A program made the translations under genes and the position numbers. Shown in pieces: positions 1 to 5,985 of a stretch of DNA of 8,022 bases (positions within the stretch are counted from its first letter, which is position 1; each line of letters starts with the position of its first letter). This DNA is from an uncultured Bacillota bacterium (GTDB lineage: Bacteria > Bacillota > Clostridia > Peptostreptococcales > Anaerovoracaceae): the NCBI GenBank assembly GCA_946408315.1, contig CAMJRV010000096.1:1-8022 (forward strand), written 5' to 3'. The notes below the pieces were generated by a model. It saw only the letters and a list, made by a program, of their open reading frames with translations. It was not told the DNA's origin and ran no database searches.

Positions 1-10
1 ATATAAAATA

Positions 11-32
11 TGGCGGAAACTAGGTTCCACCA
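11..32 (-). other. Short hairpin past the acpP terminator
   Basis: Arms 11-18 and 25-32 are complementary around a six-base loop. Read as minus-strand RNA all eight pairs can form, one of them a G-U wobble, and the next bases are an A/T-rich run (TATTTTATAT). It could be a second, weaker terminator behind acpP or part of the leader of a gene beyond the left edge. I see no supported gene in positions 1-57. A plus-strand frame is open from the edge to a stop at 56-58, but it is too short to call. Confidence 0.25.
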
Positions 33-57
33 CCAAGCTTTCCCATTTTTTGAAATG

Positions 58-81
58 AAAAACCCGCGCAGGCGGGCTTTT
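58..81 (-). terminator. Intrinsic terminator of acpP, likely bidirectional
   Basis: Five G-C pairs (63-67 with 72-76) close a four-base loop. On the minus strand the stem is followed by a run of T (62 down to 58) and preceded by a matching A run. On the plus strand the stem is followed by CTTTTCTTT, so it could also stop transcription arriving from the left. It lies about 20 bp past the acpP stop codon, which suggests acpP ends its transcription unit here. Confidence 0.85.
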
Positions 82-97
82 CTTTCATGTAAATGTA

Positions 98-328
98 TTA
101 GTTAATCTTCTCTTCTACGTACTTTACGATATCTCCGACGTTCTGGAACTTCTCGGCTTCTTCGTCAGGAACTTCAATTTCAAATTCATCTTCGATCGCC
201 ATGATGATTTCCACCGCGTCCAGAGAATCCGCCTCCAGGTCTTTCATAAGGCTGGTTTCAAGCGTAACGGCCGACTCATCCACACCCAACTGCTCAACTA
301 TAATTTCTCTTATTTTTTCAAATGTCAT
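98..328 (-). CDS. acpP: Acyl carrier protein
   Basis: This 76-residue acidic protein is the acyl carrier protein of type II fatty-acid synthesis. It shuttles growing acyl chains in the cytoplasm as thioesters on a 4'-phosphopantetheine arm. The arm is attached by holo-ACP synthase to the serine of the DSL motif, here Ser35 within EADSLDAVE, the start of recognition helix II. Length, acidity and motif position all match the family. The ATG at 326-328 follows a GGAGG (335-339) with a six-base spacer. The gene has its own promoter upstream and a strong terminator downstream, so it is probably transcribed alone, with possible read-through from the ABC-F gene. The usual fatty-acid neighbours (plsX, fabD, fabG, fabF) are not in the window. 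Confidence 0.97.
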   Translation of the reverse strand: MTFEKIREIIVEQLGVDESAVTLETSLMKDLEADSLDAVEIIMAIEDEFEIEVPDEEAEKFQNVGDIVKYVEEKIN

Positions 329-396
329 GTTTTACCTCCATGTTTTTCAAGCAATTTAAGCTATTCTAGCTTTCTGTTCTACCAATGCTCAAACCT

Positions 397-425
397 ATTA
401 TAAGTTACTGTATTGGATACTGCAA
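397..425 (-). promoter_or_regulatory. Sigma-A promoter of acpP
   Basis: On the minus strand a perfect TATAAT (397-402) lies 17 bp downstream of TTGCAG (420-425), a -35 matching consensus only at TTG. Transcription would start near position 390 and give a leader of about 60 nt before the acpP ATG. The placement in the gap between the ABC-F stop (444) and acpP fits an independent acpP transcript. Confidence 0.7.
408..422. promoter_or_regulatory. Possible operator palindrome in the acpP promoter
   Basis: The interrupted palindrome GTAT-TGG-ATAC (410-420), extended with one mismatch to 408-422, fills most of the spacer between the -35 and -10 boxes. A repressor bound here would block RNA polymerase. 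Known lipid-gene repressors in Bacillota are FapR and FabT. The minus-strand reading shares the AGTA...TAC core with the 17-bp FapR site of B. subtilis but agrees at only about half the positions, so no regulator is assigned. Confidence 0.3.
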
Positions 426-443
426 TAACTTTTTGGATTTTTT

Positions 444-2447
444 TTATGTCTGGTCATGAAGCGCAATCCAAGCCTCGTAGGTTTCCGAGAGTTCTTCCTG
501 CAAACGGTTCAAATCACTCTGACAGGAGGCGCTCTTCACGTGGTCCGTATAGATCTCTTCCCGGCACATTTCCCGCTGTACCTGCTCGATCTTTGCTTCC
601 GTTTCCGCGATGGAATCCTCCAGGCGCTTCCGTTCCCTCTCGATCCGCTTCTGCTGTGTCTGCTCTTCCTTGGCCCGGCGGCGCTCTTCCAGAGGAGACA
701 GTCCGGCTTTGTCAAAATCCATTCCGGCTTCCTCGCCCACTGTACCTCTTTTCTCCCCGGCTGCACCATCGCCTGCGGTCTTCTGCCCCAGGGATTCCAG
801 ATAGCTCTTTCCGGAACCCAGGGACTGCTTCTTTTCCATGTAATAGTCGTAGCCGCCGAGATAGTTCGTAATGCCGTCTTCTCCCAGCTCGACGATACGG
901 GTCGGCACCTTGTTCAAAAAATATCTGTCGTGGGAAACGACGATCATGGTGCCGGGATACTCTTTCAGAGCTTCCTCAAAGATTTCCTTCGAGGCGATAT
1001 CCAAATGGTTTGTAGGCTCGTCCATGATCAGCAGGTTCGCACCCGAGAGCATGAGCTTGAGCAGGGCAAGCCGCGCTTTCTCTCCGCCGCTCAGGGAAGA
1101 AACAAGCTGGAAGACCATGTCGTTCTTAAACAGAAACCGCCCCAGCAGGCTTCTCACCTCCGTGTCGCTATATAAGCGATAGGCGGAATGGACCTCCTCC
1201 AGAACCGTGTTTCCCTCTCCGAGCAGGTTCTGCTCCTGATCGTAATACCCAAAGGAAATGTTGTGGCCGAGCCGAATATATCCCTGGTCCGGCTCTTCTC
1301 TCTCCATGATAATTTTCAAAAGCGTCGTCTTTCCGATCCCGTTGGGCCCGACAAGACAGATTCGCTCTCCTCTTTTGAGATCCAGCTCGGCATTGCGGAA
1401 CAGCTGCCGCCTGTGGCTGCCTGTCCCGAAGCTTTTGGAAAGCTCCCGGATGAGCAGAACATCGTTTCCGCTTTGATAATTCTGTTTAAAGCGGAGCTTC
1501 ATCTTGCCCTGCGCCGAGGTGGGCTTTTCCAGCCGGTCGATGTGCTCCAGCCGCTTCTCTCTGGACTGGGCCCTCTTTGCCAGCTTTTCCGTGCCGTGCT
1601 GCCGGAAACGCCTTATCATCTCTTCCTGTCTCTGAATCTCTTTTTGCTGGAGATCATATTTCCGGAGCTCATCCTCCTCCCTCAGCCGCTTTTTCTCTGC
1701 ATAGGTGGAATAATCTCCGTCATATGTAATGAGCCTGTGGTTCTCGATCTCGAAGATTCTGTTCACCGTCTGGTCCAGAAAATACCGGTCGTGGGAGATG
1801 ACGACGATGGTTCCCGCATAGGCTTTGAGATATTGTTCCAGCCATTTCAGCGTACCGATATCCAGATGATTGGTGGGTTCGTCCAGCAACAGCAGATCCG
1901 GTTTTTTCAGCAGCAGCGACGCCAGCGCCAGCCGGGTCCTCTCTCCTCCGCTTAATAAGGAAATTTTCTTGTGAAAAAACTCCTCAGGGAAAGCCATGCT
2001 GTTTAGAATCCCATGAATCTCGCTCTTAAATCCATAGCCGTTTTTTTCCTTGAATGCTTCCTGCATGTCGTCGTACCGGTGCAGCAGGTTGGTAACATCG
2101 TTGCCCTTTTGGGATTCTTCGGAAATCTCATGGGACAGTGCCTCCATCTCGTGCTCCAGTTCGATGACTTCGCTGAAAATGGACAGCATCTCCTCGTATA
2201 CGGTCTTCTCCGACTCGAAGTTGTCGCTTTGCCGGAGATAGCCGATATTGGTGTTTGCGGACACAAAAAAATCGCCTGAATCACAGGCAAGCCTGCCGGA
2301 AAGAATGTTGAGAAGCGTCGTTTTCCCGGCCCCGTTGACGCCGACGATACCGATCCGATCTCCCTTGTTGATATGGAAGGAAGCGTTGGTCAGGATCGGC
2401 TCGACCCCATATGTCTTTGTGATATTATTTGCCGATAGTATAATCAT
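444..2447 (-). CDS. ABC-F family ATPase (YdiF-like), ribosome-associated
   Basis: A 667-residue soluble protein with two ATP-binding cassettes and no membrane segment, the layout of ABC-F proteins that bind the ribosomal E site and adjust translation. Cassette 1 has Walker A GVNGAGKTT (36-44), signature LSGGE (165-169) and DEPTNHLD (189-196, catalytic Glu190). Cassette 2 has Walker A GPNGIGKTT (367-375), LSGGE (452-456) and DEPTNHLD (476-483, Glu477). The charged linker between them (about 250-320, rich in Arg, Lys, Gln and Glu) is the P-site tRNA interaction motif. A Glu/Arg-rich C-terminal coiled coil (about 585-660) follows a low-complexity stretch. Its place after tsaD matches ydiF of B. 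subtilis; housekeeping function is more likely than antibiotic resistance, but the latter is not excluded. The ATG at 2445-2447 fits the family N terminus (MIILSANNITKTYG), yet no clear Shine-Dalgarno precedes it. Confidence 0.93.
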   Translation of the reverse strand: MIILSANNITKTYGVEPILTNASFHINKGDRIGIVGVNGAGKTTLLNILSGRLACDSGDFFVSANTNIGYLRQSDNFESEKTVYEEMLSIFSEVIELEHEMEALSHEISEESQKGNDVTNLLHRYDDMQEAFKEKNGYGFKSEIHGILNSMAFPEEFFHKKISLLSGGERTRLALASLLLKKPDLLLLDEPTNHLDIGTLKWLEQYLKAYAGTIVVISHDRYFLDQTVNRIFEIENHRLITYDGDYSTYAEKKRLREEDELRKYDLQQKEIQRQEEMIRRFRQHGTEKLAKRAQSREKRLEHIDRLEKPTSAQGKMKLRFKQNYQSGNDVLLIRELSKSFGTGSHRRQLFRNAELDLKRGERICLVGPNGIGKTTLLKIIMEREEPDQGYIRLGHNISFGYYDQEQNLLGEGNTVLEEVHSAYRLYSDTEVRSLLGRFLFKNDMVFQLVSSLSGGEKARLALLKLMLSGANLLIMDEPTNHLDIASKEIFEEALKEYPGTMIVVSHDRYFLNKVPTRIVELGEDGITNYLGGYDYYMEKKQSLGSGKSYLESLGQKTAGDGAAGEKRGTVGEEAGMDFDKAGLSPLEERRRAKEEQTQQKRIERERKRLEDSIAETEAKIEQVQREMCREEIYTDHVKSASCQSDLNRLQEELSETYEAWIALHDQT

Positions 2448-2476
2448 AATTTCATCGCTTATAATTCTTATATTCG

Positions 2477-2592
2477 TGTGCCTGGCGGGAGCGTTCCCGT
2501 AAGAAACCGTCCGAGCTCGAAAATTTACATCAAATTAGAATCCGAAAATTTGAAGAGCGAGCGGTTTCCGAGGGAATGCCCCGACAGGCACA
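2477..2592. repeat. Long imperfect inverted repeat between tsaD and the ABC-F gene
   Basis: Two arms of nearly 50 bases (2477-2526 and 2546-2592) are complementary around a loop of about 19 bases. Paired blocks from the outside in are TGTGCCTG/CAGGCACA (2477-2484 with 2585-2592), a GC-rich block with a one-base bulge (2486-2498 with 2572-2583), GAAACCG/CGGTTTC (2503-2509 with 2562-2568), GCTC/GAGC (2515-2518 with 2555-2558) and AAATTT with AAATTT (2521-2526 with 2546-2551). It fills most of the 156-bp gap. No T run follows on the minus strand, so it is a poor intrinsic terminator. It may be an mRNA processing or stability hairpin, a leader element of the ABC-F gene, or a dispersed palindromic repeat. 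No flanking target duplication is visible. Confidence 0.8.
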
Positions 2593-2603
2593 AGGATTAA
2601 CTG

Positions 2604-3620
2604 TTATATCGCTAAATTTGGATACGCATCCAAATAATAATCATCCTCCATGCCCGCCTGATATTTGTAGTAGGCCGCGCAGCCGATCATCGCCGCATTG
2701 TCCGTACAGAGAATCGGTGAGGGATAATACAGCTCAAAGCCCTTCCGGTCGCAAGCCTCCTTCAGCATCTTCCGAAGAAGACTGTTGGCGGCCACTCCTC
2801 CGGCCAGAACGATCTTGTCCTTTTTCATCCGCTCTGCAGCCATGACTGCCTTGGCGACGATAACCTCCATGACTGCCAGCTGGAAGCTCGCAGCCGTATC
2901 GTTGACGCTGACTTCTTCCCCCTTTAGCCGCTGGGTATTCAGATAGTTCAGCACTCCGGTCTTAATGCCGCTGAAGCTGAAGTCGAGACTGTCCTTTTCC
3001 AAAAAGACGCGTTTGAATTCCACCGCGTGAGCGTTCCCCTTTTTCGCTGCTTCATCGATCAGTGGACCGCCAGGATATCCCAGGCCGAGGACCCGCGCGA
3101 CCTTATCGAAGGCCTCTCCTGCTGCGTCGTCTCTCGTACGGCCCAGCACCTCATAATGGTTGTAGTCCGTCACGTCTATGATATTCGTATGACCTCCCGA
3201 CACCACAAGGGCGAGAAACGGAGGCTTCAGATCCTTATGCTCGATATAGTTGGCACAGATATGGCCCTGAATGTGATGCACACCCACAAGGGGCTTCTTC
3301 AGGGCGAAAGCCATGGACTTCGCCGTCGCCAGCCCGATGAGCAGAGCGCCCACAAGACCCGGACCGTAAGTAACGCCGATGAGATCGACGTCCTTTAACG
3401 TAATTCCAGCTTCTGAAAGCGCGCTGTCGATTACCGTATTGATATTGTCCAGATGGTGGCGCGATGCGATTTCCGGCACCACACCGCCGAACACCTGATG
3501 AACTTTGATCTGGGAAGCGATCACGTTGGAAAGGACGTCTCTGCCCTCCCTGAGTACCGCCGCCGAAGTTTCATCGCAGCTGGACTCGATTCCCAGCGTA
3601 ATAAAGTTTTTGTCTTTCAT
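2604..3620 (-). CDS. tsaD: tRNA t6A transferase catalytic subunit TsaD
   Basis: TsaD (Kae1/Gcp/YgjD family) transfers the threonylcarbamoyl group from threonylcarbamoyl-AMP to N6 of A37 in tRNAs that read ANN codons, working with TsaB and TsaE. The 338-residue length is typical. ASKHA-fold motifs are in order: [10 protein letters not shown] (10-19), [11 protein letters not shown] (46-56), GPGLVGALL (87-95), the metal-binding HIQGH (116-120, His116 and His120), LVVSGGHT (138-145), [10 protein letters not shown] (164-173), GYPGGP (181-186), FSFSGIKT (214-221), AGGVAANS (273-280) and CTDNAAMI (305-312), with Asp307 the expected third metal ligand. The ATG at 3618-3620 has GGAG five bases upstream. 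The gene begins ten bases after the stop of the small upstream gene, so the two are almost certainly co-translated from one mRNA. Confidence 0.97.
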   Translation of the reverse strand: MKDKNFITLGIESSCDETSAAVLREGRDVLSNVIASQIKVHQVFGGVVPEIASRHHLDNINTVIDSALSEAGITLKDVDLIGVTYGPGLVGALLIGLATAKSMAFALKKPLVGVHHIQGHICANYIEHKDLKPPFLALVVSGGHTNIIDVTDYNHYEVLGRTRDDAAGEAFDKVARVLGLGYPGGPLIDEAAKKGNAHAVEFKRVFLEKDSLDFSFSGIKTGVLNYLNTQRLKGEEVSVNDTAASFQLAVMEVIVAKAVMAAERMKKDKIVLAGGVAANSLLRKMLKEACDRKGFELYYPSPILCTDNAAMIGCAAYYKYQAGMEDDYYLDAYPNLAI

Positions 3621-3630
3621 TATTTCTCCG

Positions 3631-3840
3631 CTATTCCATATTGGTAAACCGGTTCTGCATGTCCAAAATGCACCGGTCGTCTGCCGTTAAGTGCCTGCAG
3701 TTTTCACAGGACTGATAGTCAATCATATTGAAGGAGGTAACATCATTTCTTCTCGAAAATCTGCTGCACTGGGTCGATGCCGAAAGCATCTCATCATTCA
3801 GATCATGATCGTTTTCATAATAATTGTTTCTGATTTTCAT
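3631..3840 (-). CDS. Small four-cysteine protein of unknown function in the t6A operon
   Basis: I do not recognise this 69-residue protein. It is hydrophilic, has no signal peptide or membrane segment, and carries four cysteines (Cys25, Cys45, Cys48, Cys57). The last three sit in [14 protein letters not shown], a C-x2-C-x8-C pattern that could bind zinc with Cys25, though nothing proves it. The N-terminal half is rich in Asn, Asp and Tyr. I chose the ATG at 3838-3840 over an in-frame TTG at 3856-3858, because a GAGGGG (3849-3854) lies eight bases before the ATG and overlaps the TTG-initiated codons. It ends ten bases before the tsaD start, with the tsaD ribosome binding site immediately after its stop. 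The 113 bp upstream, to rimI, show no clear promoter or terminator. Tight coupling to tsaD supports it being a real gene. Confidence 0.7.
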   Translation of the reverse strand: MKIRNNYYENDHDLNDEMLSASTQCSRFSRRNDVTSFNMIDYQSCENCRHLTADDRCILDMQNRFTNME

Positions 3841-3953
3841 TTGTATTTCCCCTCTCAAGATTACTGGTTTTTACACTTAGTATCTCTGCGAAAGAGAATT
3901 TTATGAAAAAATTTGTTGCGATGCGCAGCGGTGATTTCCGAGATGATACGGCA

Positions 3954-4400
3954 TTACTGTTGGGTTCGCCACATAATTATAGCATCTTCGCCGTTATCCT
4001 CATAGTAGTTTTTCCTGAGTCCCGCCGATTCAAAGCCAAATTTCGAATAGAGTGAAATGGCCGGGGTATTGGAGACCCTTACCTCAAGGGTATGGCTCAG
4101 GATTCCGTTTTTTATGGTATGGTCCAGCAAGACAGAAATAAGCGCCTCGCCGACCCCTCTCCTCCTGAAGTCGGGATGGACCGCGACATTTGTAATGTGC
4201 CCTTCATCCACAATGCACCAGAGCCCGGCGTAGCCTGCCATCCTTCCGTCGATTTCCGCAACGATATAGAAAGCCATGCGGTTTTCCCGGATTTCCTGTG
4301 CAAAGGATTCCTCGCTCCATGGCGCTGAAAAGCAGAGAATATCCATCTCTGCCATCGGTTTGATATCTCTCTCTTCCGCTTGCCTGACGATCAGGTCCAT
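3954..4400 (-). CDS. rimI: RimI-type ribosomal protein alanine N-acetyltransferase
   Basis: A 148-residue single-domain GNAT enzyme. RimI uses acetyl-CoA to acetylate the N-terminal alanine of ribosomal protein S18, and some relatives acetylate other N termini. Visible features are the helix-1 region with SAPWSEESF (25-33), the strand EGHITNVAVHPDFR leading into the acetyl-CoA pyrophosphate loop RRRGVG (79-84), LEVRVSN (105-111) with candidate catalytic Glu106, SLYSKFGF (116-123) with Tyr118 as probable general acid, and the C-terminal RKNYYEDNGEDAIIM block typical of RimI. The ATG at 4398-4400 has GGGAG (4411-4415) ten bases upstream, a slightly long spacing. It follows tsaB by 60 bp. Co-occurrence with tsaB, tsaD and tsaE is common in Bacillota (ydiD in B. 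subtilis) and argues for RimI over an unrelated GNAT. Confidence 0.93.
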   Translation of the reverse strand: MDLIVRQAEERDIKPMAEMDILCFSAPWSEESFAQEIRENRMAFYIVAEIDGRMAGYAGLWCIVDEGHITNVAVHPDFRRRGVGEALISVLLDHTIKNGILSHTLEVRVSNTPAISLYSKFGFESAGLRKNYYEDNGEDAIIMWRTQQ

Positions 4401-4460
4401 CTTTTACTATCTCCCTTTCCCCTTTTTACCGATCGGTTTTGCCCTGTCCGACCCTTGACT

Positions 4461-5228
4461 CTACTTCGTCTGCTCCTCCAGCTTTCTTTCCGCTTCCGCC
4501 TTCCTCATGTAGACGGGCTTGAGATCATACAGACTCTTCCCGCCTCCATCCCGATAAATTACCAGGGCGAGCCTGGCGACAGAGGAAGCTTTTTGCAGCA
4601 TGATGTCGTCTTCCGCAAAGGAAACTCGTATATTGTCGTTTAACGATGAGTCTTGCCATTTCAGGATTTGCTCGCGGTAGGGCAGGATTCCATCGCCAAA
4701 AAAGGTGATCTCCTCCCCCTTCTCCGGTGTCGTCAATTCCTTCGCTTCTTTCGGCCGCATAATCTGCGATTCCAGCTTTTCCAGCAGCTCTTCCAGATCA
4801 TAGGCCCCTCCGGGGACTACCTCTTCGGATTGCCCGGTATCAGACCACCGGTAAGCGCCTCCGTAAACCTGATTCCTTCTCGCGTCAAAGATCGGGCAGA
4901 TAATTCCCCGGTACTCCGGCACATGATAGAGAAAGGACTGTAGCGTCGGAACGCCGATGGTCGGAAGAGAAAGGGCCTGGGCAAGGGCTCTGGCCGTCGA
5001 TACGCCGATGCGGATGCCGGTAAACGACCCAGGTCCCTCCGATACTGCAATATAATCCAAATCGTCTATTACCATTCCACGTTTCTGCAGCAAATTATCC
5101 ACCATTGGCATCAAATTCTGCAAATGATTCATTTTTTCGTCGGAAGTCTCCATAAAAACTTCTTCTTTTTCGTTGATGACCGCAACGGACGCTTCGGCGC
5201 CCGTGGTTTCAATCGCCAGTATATTCAT
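4461..5228 (-). CDS. tsaB: tRNA t6A complex dimerization subunit TsaB
   Basis: TsaB is a catalytically inactive TsaD paralogue that heterodimerises with TsaD and provides the platform for TsaE in the t6A37 machinery. The N terminus MNILAIETTGAEASVAV is the shared ASKHA phosphate loop. The diagnostic block SEGPGSFTGIRIGVSTAR (63-80) is followed by the central DARRNQVYGGAY (115-126). The TsaD metal ligands (HxxGH and the late Asp) are absent, as expected for TsaB. At 255 residues it is slightly longer than most, with a charged region around 140-175 and a C-terminal tail (LKPVYMRKAEAERK) typical of the family. The ATG at 5226-5228 lies inside the last codons of tsaE (20-bp overlap), implying translational coupling. 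The stop is TAG at 4461-4463. Confidence 0.96.
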   Translation of the reverse strand: MNILAIETTGAEASVAVINEKEEVFMETSDEKMNHLQNLMPMVDNLLQKRGMVIDDLDYIAVSEGPGSFTGIRIGVSTARALAQALSLPTIGVPTLQSFLYHVPEYRGIICPIFDARRNQVYGGAYRWSDTGQSEEVVPGGAYDLEELLEKLESQIMRPKEAKELTTPEKGEEITFFGDGILPYREQILKWQDSSLNDNIRVSFAEDDIMLQKASSVARLALVIYRDGGGKSLYDLKPVYMRKAEAERKLEEQTK

Positions 5229-5664
5229 TGTTTCTATCCTCTGTGATTTCGTAAATCCGCTCTTCTTCGTTTTCGCCGTATCCGATCCGGATCACAATGC
5301 TGTTCTCAGGGATCAGCTCCATGATCAGGTCTGCCCATTCGACGACGCAGACGCCCTGGCCGAAGAAATACTCCTCATAGCCAAGCTCGTACATTTCCTC
5401 CGGATCGCTGATCCGATAGACGTCAAAATGATACAGGGGAATCCGGCCTTCCTCATACTCCTGTACGATCGTGAAGGTGGGGCTTGTGATCACTCCGGTA
5501 ATTCCGAGTCCCTCGGCGATCGACTTGGTCAAAGTAGTTTTCCCCGTGCCAAGATCGCCGATCAGAGCCACTACGTCCCCCGGCTTTAACCTTCCGGCCA
5601 GCTCCAAACCAAAGGCGCGCGTATCTTCTTCATTCTTTATTATGATTTTTCTGATCTTGCTCAC
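5209..5664 (-). CDS. tsaE: tRNA t6A complex ATPase TsaE
   Basis: TsaE is the small P-loop ATPase that binds the TsaB-TsaD dimer and resets it between catalytic turnovers in t6A synthesis. The 151-residue protein shows Walker A GDLGTGKTT (36-44, Lys42), the switch-like SPTFTIVQEY (61-70), HFDVYR (79-84), a Glu-rich helix SDPEEMYELGYEEYF (86-100) and the Walker B-like VVEWAD (107-112), all in family order. The start is a GTG at 5662-5664; GAGG (5672-5675) lies seven bases upstream, and no in-frame ATG lies nearby. It is the first gene of the t6A operon, with a promoter at 5728-5757 and a hairpin in its leader. Its last 20 bp overlap the start of tsaB. Confidence 0.95.
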   Translation of the reverse strand: MSKIRKIIIKNEEDTRAFGLELAGRLKPGDVVALIGDLGTGKTTLTKSIAEGLGITGVITSPTFTIVQEYEEGRIPLYHFDVYRISDPEEMYELGYEEYFFGQGVCVVEWADLIMELIPENSIVIRIGYGENEEERIYEITEDRNNEYTGD

Positions 5665-5684
5665 GATTCCGCCTCTTCCTCATG

Positions 5685-5711
5685 AAACCGCAGCGCAAAA
5701 CGCCGCGGTTT
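5685..5711 (-). other. Hairpin in the tsaE leader
   Basis: Positions 5685-5695 and 5701-5711 form an 11-bp stem with one mismatch around a five-base loop, starting with AAACCGC. It lies in the predicted tsaE leader, about ten bases upstream of the ribosome binding site. There is no T run after it in either direction, so it is not a terminator. It could protect the 5' end or affect translation, but this is inference only. Confidence 0.4.
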
Positions 5712-5727
5712 GAAATTCACGCAACCT

Positions 5728-5757
5728 ATTTTATCACAAAAGGCAAGGCTCTTGCAA
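5728..5757 (-). promoter_or_regulatory. Promoter of the tsaE-tsaB-rimI-tsaD operon
   Basis: The minus strand carries TTGCAA (5752-5757), an 18-bp spacer and TAAAAT (5728-5733), preceded by TG one base away (an extended -10, TGATAAAAT). Transcription would begin near 5721, giving a leader of about 57 nt before the tsaE GTG. It is the best sigma-A match in the 321-bp gap between ribU and tsaE (5665-5985). The rest of that gap holds the leader hairpin, the long inverted repeat at 5852-5954 and about 90 bp (5760-5850) where I see nothing. Confidence 0.6.
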
Positions 5758-5851
5758 ATCAGAAAACCTGTCGACGGCGGCTTCATCTCGCGGTCATGGT
5801 TTCGACACTCTTTCCGCCTCGTCTCGCCATATTCAGGCTGTCAAACAATAA

Positions 5852-5954
5852 CGCCGAGCCGTGGTATTCTCTGAGGGAGACCTAAACCCTTGTACCGAGC
5901 TTATGCGAAGCATACAAGCGAGGGAGACTCCCAGAGGAATACCACGGCTCGGCG
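5852..5954. repeat. Long inverted repeat downstream of ribU, possible terminator
   Basis: A perfect 17-bp stem (5852-5868 with 5938-5954) continues past a one-base bulge as five more pairs (5869-5873 with 5932-5936). Inside are two copies of GAGGGAGAC (5873-5881 and 5920-5928), a GGGAG-A-CTCCC palindrome (5922-5932), and two mutually exclusive inner hairpins: CTTGTA with TACAAG (5889-5894, 5913-5918) and TATGC with GCATA (5902-5906, 5910-5914). On the minus strand the stem is followed by TTATTGTTTG, so it may terminate the ribU transcript about 30 bp after its stop, although the T run is interrupted. The roughly 60-nt structured interior is unlike a simple terminator and may mark a palindromic repeat element or a small structured RNA. 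Confidence 0.75.
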
Positions 5955-5985
5955 AACTGTGAACCGTAACTATAAAAGAACACTC

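Noticed and set aside
22..37. GGTGGAACC on the minus strand, resembling the T-box antiterminator core
   Set aside because: A T-box leader would need a specifier stem well upstream, but the acpP terminator and acpP itself occupy that space, and the flanking bases do not match the rest of the T-box consensus.
456..1175. Long plus-strand open frames antisense to the ABC-F gene
   Set aside because: They lie opposite strongly conserved ABC-F coding sequence, have no ribosome binding sites or recognisable products, and arise from the codon pattern of the real gene.
3841..3858. TTG start six codons upstream for the small four-Cys protein
   Set aside because: The GAGGGG ribosome binding site falls inside those extra codons and is correctly spaced for the ATG at 3838-3840.
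3883..3897. Short hairpin TCTCT/AGAGA between rimI and the small Cys gene
   Set aside because: A five-pair stem without a T run on the coding strand; too weak to call a terminator or regulatory element.
4428..4437. Perfect 10-bp palindrome ACCGATCGGT between tsaB and rimI
   Set aside because: It has no loop to form a useful hairpin, no promoter around it and no second copy noticed; a palindrome this short can arise by chance.
5839..5844. Consensus TTGACA on the minus strand after the ribU palindrome
   Set aside because: No acceptable -10 box lies 15-19 bp downstream; the promoter at 5728-5757 is a better candidate for tsaE.
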